This document shows positions 15,314 to 23,003 of a stretch of 32,054 nt of DNA, piece after piece. Below the pieces are notes generated by a model. The model searched no databases and was not told the DNA's origin. It worked only from the letters and a program-made list of their open reading frames with translations. Made by a program: the position numbers and the translations under genes. How positions within the stretch are numbered: the first letter of the stretch is position 1; each line of letters begins with the position of its first letter. This stretch comes from an uncultured Pelagibacteraceae bacterium (GTDB taxonomy: Bacteria; Pseudomonadota; Alphaproteobacteria; Pelagibacterales; Pelagibacteraceae), in contig CACIJX010000005.1 in the NCBI GenBank assembly GCA_902587085.1, forward strand, positions 1 to 32,054, given 5' to 3'.

Positions 15314-17212
15314 TTGCAAGGAAAATACGAAAAAATTTACGATTCGTCTATAAACGACAGGGAGGGTTTTTGGAAAAATGTATCTGAAGATATTTTTTGG
15401 TATAAAAAACCAACAAAAATTCTTAATATAAGTAAGCCTCCATTTTACAAATGGTTTGAGGACGGTATTACCAACACTTGTTATAACGCTGTAGATTTTC
15501 ATGTCGATAATGGTCGTGGGGATAAAACGGCAATAATTTACGATAGTCCGATTACAGGTACAAAATACACATTATCATATAATGATCTTAAGGAAAAAGT
15601 TTCAATTTTTGCGGGGGCACTAAAAAATCAAGGAATTAAAAAAGGAGACAGAATAATAATTTATATGCCAATGATACCACAGGCAGTTGTTGCGATGCTG
15701 GCATGTGGAAGGATAGGTGCAATCCATTCTGTTGTTTTTGGAGGTTTTGCAGCCAACGAATTAGCAAGCAGAATTGATGACTCTAGAGCAAAAATTATTA
15801 TTTCTGCATCTTGTGGGTATGAACCTGGTAGAACAGTTCATTATAAACCTTTACTAAATAAAGCTATTGAGATTGCAAATCATAAACCAGAAAAATGTAT
15901 CATATGGCAAAGAGAAAAAGATAAAGCTGAGATTGATCCAATAAGAGATATTGATTGGACTGAAGCTTTGAAGGGAGCTAAGCCTGCTGAATGCGAAAAA
16001 ATGAATTCAAATGATTACGCCTATATACTTTACACATCAGGAACAACAGGAACTCCTAAAGGAATAGTTAGAGATATCGGTGGTCACATTGTAGCTTTAA
16101 AATGGACGATGAAGAATATTTATAACATTAATCAAGATGATGTTTGGTGGTCTGCAAGTGACATTGGATGGATAGTTGGTCACTCTTATATTGTTTATGC
16201 ACCGCTATTTTACGGTTGCACAACAGTTTTATTTGAAGGTAAACCAGTGGGTACTCCAGACGCAGGTGTTTTTTGGAGAATAATATCTGAATACAAGGTA
16301 AAATCTTTATTTACAGCTCCTACGGCAATTAGAGCAATCAAAAAAGAAGATCCAGACGGAAAATTCTTTAAAAAATATGATTTGTCTAAATTTGACACCT
16401 TATTTTTAGCGGGTGAACGTGCCGACCCAGATACAATTAAGTGGTTTGAAAAACTTTCTAATGCTCCCGTCATAGATCACTGGTGGCAAACAGAAACAAG
16501 TTGGGCCATAAGTGCTAATTGCGCTGGAATAGAAAAGTTTCCAATTAAATATGGTTCAGCGTTTAAACCTGTGCCAGGTTACGACTTAAAAGTTCTTAAT
16601 AGTGAGGGAAAAGAGAATAATGCAGGTCAGATGGGAGATATAGTTGTTAAGTTGCCTTTGCCTCCAGGAACTTTCCCAACTTTATGGAATGCAGATGAAA
16701 GATATAAAAAAGTTTATATGTCGACATATAAAGGTTATTACCAAACTTATGATGCAGGACATATTGATGAAGATGGTTATGTTTGGATCATGTCTAGAAC
16801 AGATGATATAATAAATGTAGCTGGTCACAGATTGTCTACAGGAGCAATTGAAGAAGTTTTAGCAGAACATAAGAATGTTGCGGAGTGCGCTGTGATAGGA
16901 ATTGCTGATAAACTAAAAGGTCAACTCCCAATTGGATTAATAGCTTTAAAAGCTGGAGTTGATAGGGATAATAAAGAAATTTCAAAAGAGTGTGTAACTT
17001 TAGTAAGAGAAAAAGTGGGTCCCGTTGCAGCTTTTAAATTAGCTATTGTTGTTAAAAGATTACCAAAAACAAGGTCTGGAAAAGTTTTAAGAGGAACTGT
17101 TAGGAAAATTGCAGACGGGGAAACCTATAAAATACCCCCAACAATTGATGATCCAGCAATATTAGACGAGATTAAAAAAGATTTAAAAGACAATAATATT
17201 TTAAAAGGTTAA
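15314..17212 (+). CDS. prpE: Propionyl-CoA synthetase (PrpE/ACSS3-like acyl-CoA ligase)
   Basis: ANL-superfamily ligase activating a short acid (propionate or acetate) to acyl-CoA via an acyl-AMP. The AMP-binding P-loop TSGTTGTPKG is at 241-250, SDIGWIVGHSYIVYAPL follows, HWWQTE marks the adenine side, SRTDDIINVAGHRLSTGAIEE is the hinge block, and the catalytic lysine is K590 in TRSGKVLRG. ISASCGYEPGR-V-YKPLL and the STGAIEE variant are PrpE rather than Acs hallmarks. The start is a TTG preceded at good distance by GGGAG; no in-frame ATG would keep the family N-terminus (KYEKIYDSSINDREGFW). 632 aa. Its stop overlaps the ATG of the next small ORF. Propionate preference is likely, not proven. 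Confidence 0.92.
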   Translation: MQGKYEKIYDSSINDREGFWKNVSEDIFWYKKPTKILNISKPPFYKWFEDGITNTCYNAVDFHVDNGRGDKTAIIYDSPITGTKYTLSYNDLKEKVSIFAGALKNQGIKKGDRIIIYMPMIPQAVVAMLACGRIGAIHSVVFGGFAANELASRIDDSRAKIIISASCGYEPGRTVHYKPLLNKAIEIANHKPEKCIIWQREKDKAEIDPIRDIDWTEALKGAKPAECEKMNSNDYAYILYTSGTTGTPKGIVRDIGGHIVALKWTMKNIYNINQDDVWWSASDIGWIVGHSYIVYAPLFYGCTTVLFEGKPVGTPDAGVFWRIISEYKVKSLFTAPTAIRAIKKEDPDGKFFKKYDLSKFDTLFLAGERADPDTIKWFEKLSNAPVIDHWWQTETSWAISANCAGIEKFPIKYGSAFKPVPGYDLKVLNSEGKENNAGQMGDIVVKLPLPPGTFPTLWNADERYKKVYMSTYKGYYQTYDAGHIDEDGYVWIMSRTDDIINVAGHRLSTGAIEEVLAEHKNVAECAVIGIADKLKGQLPIGLIALKAGVDRDNKEISKECVTLVREKVGPVAAFKLAIVVKRLPKTRSGKVLRGTVRKIADGETYKIPPTIDDPAILDEIKKDLKDNNILKG

Positions 17213-17316
17213 TGGAATTAACTATAATTTTACTGATTATATTTTATGTAGTTTTTTATCTTTTGCGTCCATTTTCGAAGAATGAATTAAAAAAATTTAA
17301 GAAAAAGAACAATTGA
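17212..17316 (+). CDS. 34-residue single-pass membrane protein
   Basis: Small ORF starting MELTIILLIIFYVVFYLL and ending in a basic tail (RPFSKNELKKFKKKNN). Residues about 3-19 form one transmembrane helix; the positive tail predicts N-out/C-in topology. Its ATG overlaps the prpE stop as TAATG, the geometry of translational coupling, and it ends 7 nt before the next gene, so it exactly fills the space between two plus-strand genes. I do not recognise a family. It could be a small partner of prpE or of the flavodoxin-fold reductase. Confidence 0.6.
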   Translation: MELTIILLIIFYVVFYLLRPFSKNELKKFKKKNN

Positions 17317-17323
17317 TAAAATA

Positions 17324-17932
17324 ATGAAAAGAATTTTCATCGCTTTTGGACATCATAACACAACCAACTCTTTTAATGCTGCGATTAGGGATAATTTCAT
17401 TGATGAAGCTAAGAAAAACGGTAATGAAATAGATTTAGTAAATTTATTTGAAGAAAAAGAGCAATTACCTTTTTATAATCAGAATATAAACCCACCTCCT
17501 AAATTAGTTTTAGATTATAGAAAAAGGTTGGAAAAATGCTCTGTTATGATGTTGATAGGTAGTTGCCATAATTTAAGACTAAATGCCATCTTAGAAAATT
17601 GGGTTGATTGGGTACTACATCCTAAATGGTTTTTTTCCTATAGATCTCTTATGCCTGGAAATAAATATTTTAAAAATTACGGTTATCCAGTTGCTGGGGC
17701 AATGAAGGGGAAACTTGGTATTATTTCGATTACCTATGGTGGTCCAATGATTAGTTATCAGAATTTTTCTTTTTTTGATAATATTCCATTTAGGCGAATA
17801 AAAAAAGCCGTTTTTAAATTAGGTGGATTAAAAACAAAATACATTCGCTTTTATTCAGTTCTTCCAAATATGGATAATAAAGTTTTTAAAAAACACATGG
17901 AAAAAGTTAGAAAAGTTGCAAGAAGTATTTAG
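17324..17932 (+). CDS. Flavodoxin-fold NAD(P)H:quinone reductase family protein
   Basis: 202-aa protein of the flavodoxin-2 family (KefF/MdaB/NQO-like), FMN or FAD dependent two-electron quinone or drug reductases. The N-terminus RIFIAFGHHNTTNSFNAAI matches the phosphate-binding opening strand and loop; LENWVDWVLHPKWFFSY lies where NQO-like proteins have the P-x-x-x-K-x-W-x-D block; KGKLGIISITYGG is the later flavin-contact strand. A histidine pair replaces the usual G-x-P in the first loop. It follows prpE and the small membrane ORF closely, so it is probably in the same transcript. Substrate unknown. Confidence 0.75.
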   Translation: MKRIFIAFGHHNTTNSFNAAIRDNFIDEAKKNGNEIDLVNLFEEKEQLPFYNQNINPPPKLVLDYRKRLEKCSVMMLIGSCHNLRLNAILENWVDWVLHPKWFFSYRSLMPGNKYFKNYGYPVAGAMKGKLGIISITYGGPMISYQNFSFFDNIPFRRIKKAVFKLGGLKTKYIRFYSVLPNMDNKVFKKHMEKVRKVARSI

Positions 17933-17946
17933 TTCAATTTCAAAAA

Positions 17947-19260
17947 TTAAAAACTTAAAGACTTACCTTTGGCAGGTGATATGATCTTATTATTTTCCAT
18001 AACAATTTCACCATTAACTATTGCTGCAACTGGGAATCCTTTAACTTTATAATTATTAAAAGGTGTCCATCCACATTTACTTTCTATCCAATTATCTTTT
18101 ATAACAACCTCTTTATTCATGTCTATAATAGTAAAATCAGCATCATAATTTTCTTTTATGTAACCTTTGTTTTTAATTCCAAATAAATCACATGGATTTT
18201 CACAAACTAACTTAATTAACTGCTCTATTTTTAATTTTCCCTTATTTACATGATCTAACATAACTGGAAGTAAGGTTTGAACTCCTGGCATTCCAGATGG
18301 GGATAAAGGATATTTTCTATTTTTTTCTTCTTTAGTATGTGGAGCATGATCTGATCCTATAGTACTTACCAGAGACTCTTTTACTGCATCCCATAATCTA
18401 TCATAGTGATCTTTAGATCTTAAAGGCGGGTTCATCTGGCTAAAAGTTTTTAGTTTTTCATAACAATCGGGAGCAAATAAAGTTAAGTGTTGTGGTGTAA
18501 TTTCAAATGTAACCCCTGCTCTTTTTTCTGAGAAAAAATCAATTTCTTGTTTAGTTGTTACATGAAGAATATGAATTTTCTTTTTATATTTTTGAGCTAT
18601 TCTTACTACTCTTTTTGTAGACTCTAGTGCACATTCTTCATTTCTCCAAACTGGGTGTGAAGTTACGTCTCCTTCTTTAATAAATTTTTTCCTAGATAAA
18701 AGAATATTTTCATCTTCAGAATGTACTGAGATAATCTTGCTACTATTTGATATAACTTTTTCTATATCCTTTTCCTGACTTACTAATAGGTTCCCTGTTG
18801 AAGATCCTGCAAAAAGTTTCACTCCACAACAACCATCCAAAGTATTAACTGATGCAAGCTCTTTCATATTGTTTGGTGTAGCACCAAAATAAAATGCATA
18901 ATTACAAAACATTCTATCTTTTGCGGCCTTAAGTTTATTATTAAATTCTTTAAAAGTTGATGTTGGAGGATTGGTATTTGGCATTTCAAAAACTGAGGTT
19001 ATCCCTCCTGCAATTGCTGCTCTACTACCGCTCTCTAAATTTTCTGCATCATTTGATCCTGGCTCTCTGAAGTGAACCTGTGTATCAATTGCACCTGGTA
19101 TAACTATTTTGCCTGTAGCATCGAAAACTTTACTGCTATTAAGATCTATTTTTCCTAATTTTTTGATTTTATTACCTGATAAACCTATATCTATATTTCG
19201 AAACTTTCCTTCTGTATAGCAAGATCCATTCTTTATGATGAGACTATAGTTATCAGACAT
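17947..19260 (-). CDS. pyrC: Dihydroorotase-like amidohydrolase (class I type)
   Basis: Amidohydrolase that should cyclise carbamoyl-aspartate to dihydroorotate in pyrimidine synthesis; 437 aa fits class I. Visible blocks: IDTQVHFREPG (58-68), FEMPNTNPPT, GVKLFAGSSTG, the metal histidines in ISVHSEDE and IHILHVTT, and GSDHAPHT with the catalytic Asp. The first metal His of the HxH motif is Gln (Q61-V-H63). I recall this TQVHFREPG variant from other alphaproteobacterial dihydroorotases, so it is probably a subfamily feature. Allantoinase or hydantoinase is less likely. Convergent with the reductase (14 nt gap) and divergent from ygfZ. Confidence 0.8.
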   Translation of the reverse strand: MSDNYSLIIKNGSCYTEGKFRNIDIGLSGNKIKKLGKIDLNSSKVFDATGKIVIPGAIDTQVHFREPGSNDAENLESGSRAAIAGGITSVFEMPNTNPPTSTFKEFNNKLKAAKDRMFCNYAFYFGATPNNMKELASVNTLDGCCGVKLFAGSSTGNLLVSQEKDIEKVISNSSKIISVHSEDENILLSRKKFIKEGDVTSHPVWRNEECALESTKRVVRIAQKYKKKIHILHVTTKQEIDFFSEKRAGVTFEITPQHLTLFAPDCYEKLKTFSQMNPPLRSKDHYDRLWDAVKESLVSTIGSDHAPHTKEEKNRKYPLSPSGMPGVQTLLPVMLDHVNKGKLKIEQLIKLVCENPCDLFGIKNKGYIKENYDADFTIIDMNKEVVIKDNWIESKCGWTPFNNYKVKGFPVAAIVNGEIVMENNKIISPAKGKSLSF

Positions 19261-19297
19261 AATTTGTTAAATATAATATACAATATAAACTTTAAAT

Positions 19298-20176
19298 ATG
19301 AAAAAAGATCAAATATTTTTTTTAAAGGATAGGGGTGTTATTTTTATTGACGGAAAAGACGCCAAAGAATTTTTACAAAATATTGTAACTAATGATATAA
19401 ATAAGGTAAGTAATACCTCAAGTTGTTTTGCCTCATTATTAACCCCACAAGGAAAATACTTGTTTGATTTTATTATAGTTAAACATAAAAATGGTTATTT
19501 TTTAGATTGTGAAAAGGGACAAGCAGATAAATTGGTAGATAGGTTAAATACTTATAAACTCAATTCTAGTATTGAAATATTAAACTTAAGTAATGAGTTC
19601 GAAGTTGCTGTTATAAATAAGGAGAAGTTCCTAAGTTTAGAGGGTTCTAAAGATTTAGAGGGGAACACTATAAAATATAATAATGATACAATTATATTAG
19701 ATCCTAGATTAAAGGATTTGGGTGGAAGAATAATCGCAAATTTAGAAAAGTTAACTATATCAATTAAAGATCTTGGTTTAAAATCAGAAGACCCAAAGAA
19801 CTACTACAATTTAAGTTATAAACTTGGAATTCCACAAATTAATACCCTAAAGCTTCAGGAAAAAATTTTTGGCCTTGAATGTAATTTCGAGCAACTTAAT
19901 GGAATAGATTTCAAGAAAGGTTGTTATGTAGGTCAAGAAAATACTGCAAGAATGAAGTTAAAAAATAAATTAAGAAGAAAATTGTTTCCTTTAAAATCTA
20001 ACGAAAAACTTGGCATCGGAAGCAATGTAACATTCAATAAAATTAATATTGGCAAAGTTTTAATTGATGAACCCCACCCTTTCGCTTTAATTAAACTTTT
20101 TGATCCAAATTTTTCAGAATTTAAAAATAAAGAAATATTAGCTGATAATAAAAAAGTGACTATTATAACTTCTTAA
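19298..20176 (+). CDS. ygfZ: YgfZ/IBA57-like folate-binding iron-sulfur protein
   Basis: Member of the GcvT-like tetrahydrofolate-binding family that helps maintain certain Fe-S enzymes (such as MiaB). The diagnostic motif K-G-C-Y-x-G-Q-E is present as KKGCYVGQENTARMK with C209. The N-terminal FIDGKDAKEFLQNIVTNDI and SLLTPQGKYLFDF match GcvT-like domain blocks. 292 aa, normal. The upstream space shared with the divergent pyrC gene is only about 37 bp with no clear promoter. Its stop is interlocked with that of the DMT transporter (TTAA at 20173-20176). Confidence 0.92.
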   Translation: MKKDQIFFLKDRGVIFIDGKDAKEFLQNIVTNDINKVSNTSSCFASLLTPQGKYLFDFIIVKHKNGYFLDCEKGQADKLVDRLNTYKLNSSIEILNLSNEFEVAVINKEKFLSLEGSKDLEGNTIKYNNDTIILDPRLKDLGGRIIANLEKLTISIKDLGLKSEDPKNYYNLSYKLGIPQINTLKLQEKIFGLECNFEQLNGIDFKKGCYVGQENTARMKLKNKLRRKLFPLKSNEKLGIGSNVTFNKINIGKVLIDEPHPFALIKLFDPNFSEFKNKEILADNKKVTIITS

Positions 20177-21033
20177 AAGAATTTAAGTAAAACAACTCCA
20201 GCAAAAATAATCAAAATTGATAAAGTTTTAAGAACTGTAAAGCTCTCTTTAAGAAAGATCGTGCCGATCAACAGTGCTATTATTACGCTTGTTTCTCTTA
20301 AGGCGCTTACTAAAGGTATGGGTGCCTGTGTAAATCCCCACACAATAATTCCATAAACTATATATGATATGGTTCCACCAAACCAAAATAATAATTTAGC
20401 TTCGCTAAAAACTCTTTTAACAACATCTGGTTTGTTCATAATTTTTAAAAGTATGTGAAAAAGTAAAGCGTTAACAATAAATGACCATCCCATAAAGCTC
20501 AAAGGAGAAAAGCTAGCTCTTGCTCCATAACCATCAGCTATGGAATATCCTCCAATAAATAATCCCGTTAGTAATGCAAAACTGATTGCTTTTGCATTTT
20601 TTCTAGCAATCCAAGGAAATAAAGAATGTCGATCTTGAGTGCTTATACTTAAAATTCCAATTGAGATTATAATTATTCCTAATAATTCAAAAGTGCTTAA
20701 CTTTACCCCAAAAAATAACAACAAAACAATTGTGACTACTACAGGTCCAGTTCCTCGCGCAATAGGATAAACTCTTGTGTAGTCACCATATCTATAAGCT
20801 GTAAGCAAAAACCACTGATAGCCCTGATGAATGAGTGCACTTACTAAAATATAAGGTAAACTTTCTATAGCAGGCATTGGTACTAAAAAAATAATAACTA
20901 AAGAAGCAGGAACATGTCCTAAAACAATTGCGGCAACAGCCACGTATTTGTCTTTATGGGACTTGACCATACTGTTCCACAAAGCATGTAAAAATGCTGC
21001 AAATAAAACTGCTAAAAATACAACTGTGCTCAT
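20173..21033 (-). CDS. DMT/EamA-family transporter
   Basis: 286-aa inner-membrane protein with ten predicted helices in two EamA repeats; the first repeat begins at residue 3, so the chosen start is firm. The second repeat has the typical end VSALRETSVIIALLIGTIFLKE. Substrates of this family (amino acids, metabolites) cannot be read from sequence. The ATG is only 7 nt after the encoded CCA of tRNA-Leu on the same strand, with no Shine-Dalgarno and no room for a promoter, so its mRNA must come from the tRNA transcript and should start almost at the ATG after 3' processing of the tRNA. Confidence 0.85.
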   Translation of the reverse strand: MSTVVFLAVLFAAFLHALWNSMVKSHKDKYVAVAAIVLGHVPASLVIIFLVPMPAIESLPYILVSALIHQGYQWFLLTAYRYGDYTRVYPIARGTGPVVVTIVLLLFFGVKLSTFELLGIIIISIGILSISTQDRHSLFPWIARKNAKAISFALLTGLFIGGYSIADGYGARASFSPLSFMGWSFIVNALLFHILLKIMNKPDVVKRVFSEAKLLFWFGGTISYIVYGIIVWGFTQAPIPLVSALRETSVIIALLIGTIFLKESFTVLKTLSILIIFAGVVLLKFF

Positions 21034-21040
21034 AAATTTT

Positions 21041-21124
21041 TGGTGCGGTCGGAGAGACTCGAACTCTCACGGGAAACCCACACGCCCCTCAAGCGTGCCT
21101 GTCTACCAATTTCAGCACGACCGC
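21041..21124 (-). tRNA. tRNA-Leu (anticodon GAG)
   Basis: 84 nt including encoded CCA. The 7-bp acceptor stem GCGGTCG/CGACCGC is perfect, with discriminator A. The anticodon stem CACGC/GCGTG encloses loop TTGAGGG, anticodon GAG, reading CUC and CUU. A long variable arm (GGGTTTCCC) marks the type II tRNA, and the T arm is GAGAG-TTCGAGT-CTCTC. The DMT transporter gene follows 7 nt downstream. Confidence 0.97.
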
Positions 21125-21139
21125 CTTAACTTATATGCG

Positions 21140-21168
21140 ACAATAAATGAATGACTTTTTATGTTCAA
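21140..21168 (-). promoter_or_regulatory. tRNA-Leu promoter
   Basis: On the minus strand TTGAAC (21168-21163) and TATTGT (21145-21140) with a 17-bp spacer, starting transcription about 9 nt before the mature tRNA 5' end. Good spacing and position; the -10 is moderate. It would also drive the DMT transporter. The divergent nadA start is only about 20 bp from the -35. Confidence 0.5.
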
Positions 21169-21185
21169 GTTGATAAATTATTTGC

Positions 21186-22160
21186 ATGTCGTCAGAGAAT
21201 TTAAATCAAATATATAATAAGATTTCTTCAGTTGTTCCTGAGGTTGAATGGAAGTTTCATGCCCCTTTGATTGAAAAGATTAATAAATTAAAAACAGAAA
21301 AAGACGCAGTTATTTTAGCTCACAATTATCAAACTCCTGAAATTTATCATGGTATTGCAGATATTTCGGCTGACTCTCTTGCGTTAGCATTGGAAGCAGC
21401 TAAAACTAAAGCTAAGATTATTGTTTTATGTGGAGTCCATTTTATGGCAGAGACTGCAAAGTTAATGAGCCCAGAAAAAAAAGTTTTAATTCCGGATATG
21501 CAGGCAGGCTGCTCTCTTGCAGAATCTATTACTGGAGCAGATGTAAGAATGCTCAAAGAGAAATACCCTGGTGTTCCGGTAGTTTCATACGTTAATACTT
21601 CAGCTGATGTAAAAGCAGAATCTGATGTTTGTTGTACATCTGCCAATGCAGTTAAAGTTGTTGAGTCTCTAAAATCAGATAAAGTAATTTTTCTACCGGA
21701 TCATTATTTGGCAAATTATGTTCAAAAAAATACAAAGGTAAAAATTATTTCTTGGCAAGGTACATGTATGGTTCATGAGAAATTTACAGGTAAAGAGATA
21801 GAAGACATTAAAAAGGAAAACCCTGACATAGAAGTTATTGCTCATCCTGAGTGTCCTCCGGATGTAATTAGTGCCTCGGATTTTGCCGGATCAACTTCGA
21901 GTATGGTTAATTATGTTAAAAAAAATCAACCAAAAAAAGTATTGCTAGTTACCGAATGTACTATGAGTGATAATGTTCAAGTTGATAATCCAAACGTTCA
22001 ATTCATTAGACCATGTAATCTTTGCCCACATATGAAAAAAATTACTCTAAGTAAGGTTTATGATTGCTTAAAAAATGAAACCAATGAAATTAAGATTGGT
22101 CATAATATTGCAGAAATGGCAAGAAAATCCGTTTTGAAAATGGCTGAAATTGGTAGATAA
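21186..22160 (+). CDS. nadA: Quinolinate synthase (4Fe-4S)
   Basis: Condenses iminoaspartate with dihydroxyacetone phosphate to quinolinate in de novo NAD synthesis. The family blocks LAHNYQTPEIYHGIADI-ADSL (44-65), CGVHFMAETAKLMSP (82-96), PDMQAGCSLAESI (103-115), YVNTSADVKAESDVCC-SANA (135-154) and GTCMVHEKF (192-200) are all present. Likely cluster cysteines are C82, C194 and C277 or C280 (PCNLCPHM). 324 aa. nadC follows after 6 nt; nadB (aspartate oxidase) is not in this cluster, so iminoaspartate must come from elsewhere. Confidence 0.96.
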   Translation: MSSENLNQIYNKISSVVPEVEWKFHAPLIEKINKLKTEKDAVILAHNYQTPEIYHGIADISADSLALALEAAKTKAKIIVLCGVHFMAETAKLMSPEKKVLIPDMQAGCSLAESITGADVRMLKEKYPGVPVVSYVNTSADVKAESDVCCTSANAVKVVESLKSDKVIFLPDHYLANYVQKNTKVKIISWQGTCMVHEKFTGKEIEDIKKENPDIEVIAHPECPPDVISASDFAGSTSSMVNYVKKNQPKKVLLVTECTMSDNVQVDNPNVQFIRPCNLCPHMKKITLSKVYDCLKNETNEIKIGHNIAEMARKSVLKMAEIGR

Positions 22161-22166
22161 TTTTGA

Positions 22167-23003
22167 GTGCAAAAAATAAATAATAAATACATTAAACATA
22201 TAGTATACCAAGCTCTTAAGGAGGATCTAAAACCCTCTGGAGATATTACAACTAGAAATATTAAAAATAAAAAAATTACTGCAAAAATAATTGTTGGGCA
22301 AAATTGTATATTAGGTGGATTAAATTTTGCTAAGCAAACCTTTAAAACTTCAGATAAAAAAGTTGCCTTTAAGTTAAAATCCAAAGATGGGCGAAAATTA
22401 AATAAAGGTAAAATAGTTGCTGTATTGAAAGGCAATGCATCAAGTATCCTTAAAGCTGAAAGAGTTGCACTTAATTTTCTTGGATTAATTTCAGGAGTTG
22501 CAACAGCAACAAACCAATTTGTAAAAAAAATAAAAGGAAAATCTTGTAAAATATGTTGTACAAGAAAAACTTTTCCAAATTTAAGAGTTTTACAAAAATA
22601 TGGGGTTAAGTTAGGTGGGGGCGTTAATCATAGATTTAATTTGAGTGATGAAATTTTGATAAAAGATAATCATATAGCTGTAGGTAGGAATATTCGTGAT
22701 CTAGTTAAAAAAACTATTAAAAAAAGAAAGGGAAAAAAAATAACTGTAGAAGTGGATAATCTCAGTCAGTTTAAAAAAATTATAGGACTAAAATTTAATA
22801 GAGTTTTATTTGACAATATGAGCACTAAAAATTTAAGAAAAGCAGTAAAAATTTCAAAAAGATTTTATGAAACTGAAGCTTCTGGAGGTGTAAACCTAAA
22901 CAATGTAAGAAAAATTGCGGCGACTGGTGTTCATAGGATTTCTGTTGGACAGATAACTCACAGTGCTCCTACAATTGACTTTAAATTAGATTTTATCTCC
23001 TAA
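22167..23003 (+). CDS. nadC: Nicotinate-nucleotide pyrophosphorylase (quinolinate phosphoribosyltransferase)
   Basis: Converts quinolinate and PRPP to nicotinate mononucleotide with loss of CO2, the step after nadA. N-terminal domain LKEDLKPSGDITT; substrate-binding CTRKTFPNLRVLQKYGVKLGG with the arginine/lysine cluster, then GVNHRFNLSDEILIKDNH. The barrel ends EASGGVNLNNVRKIAATGVHRISVG. 278 aa. The start is GTG at 22167, 6 nt after the nadA stop; upstream in-frame codons offer no better start. Its end overlaps the ppdK end by 11 bp on the other strand. Confidence 0.95.
   Translation: MQKINNKYIKHIVYQALKEDLKPSGDITTRNIKNKKITAKIIVGQNCILGGLNFAKQTFKTSDKKVAFKLKSKDGRKLNKGKIVAVLKGNASSILKAERVALNFLGLISGVATATNQFVKKIKGKSCKICCTRKTFPNLRVLQKYGVKLGGGVNHRFNLSDEILIKDNHIAVGRNIRDLVKKTIKKRKGKKITVEVDNLSQFKKIIGLKFNRVLFDNMSTKNLRKAVKISKRFYETEASGGVNLNNVRKIAATGVHRISVGQITHSAPTIDFKLDFIS

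Noticed and set aside
20948-21154. 68-residue plus-strand ORF across the tRNA-Leu region
   Set aside because: It is the antisense of the tRNA; the peptide CGRRDSNSHGKP is the familiar false translation of tRNA-Leu.
22100-22435. 111-residue minus-strand ORF over the nadA/nadC junction
   Set aside because: Antisense to two well conserved coding regions; hydrophobic content is what reverse-complemented AT-rich code gives.
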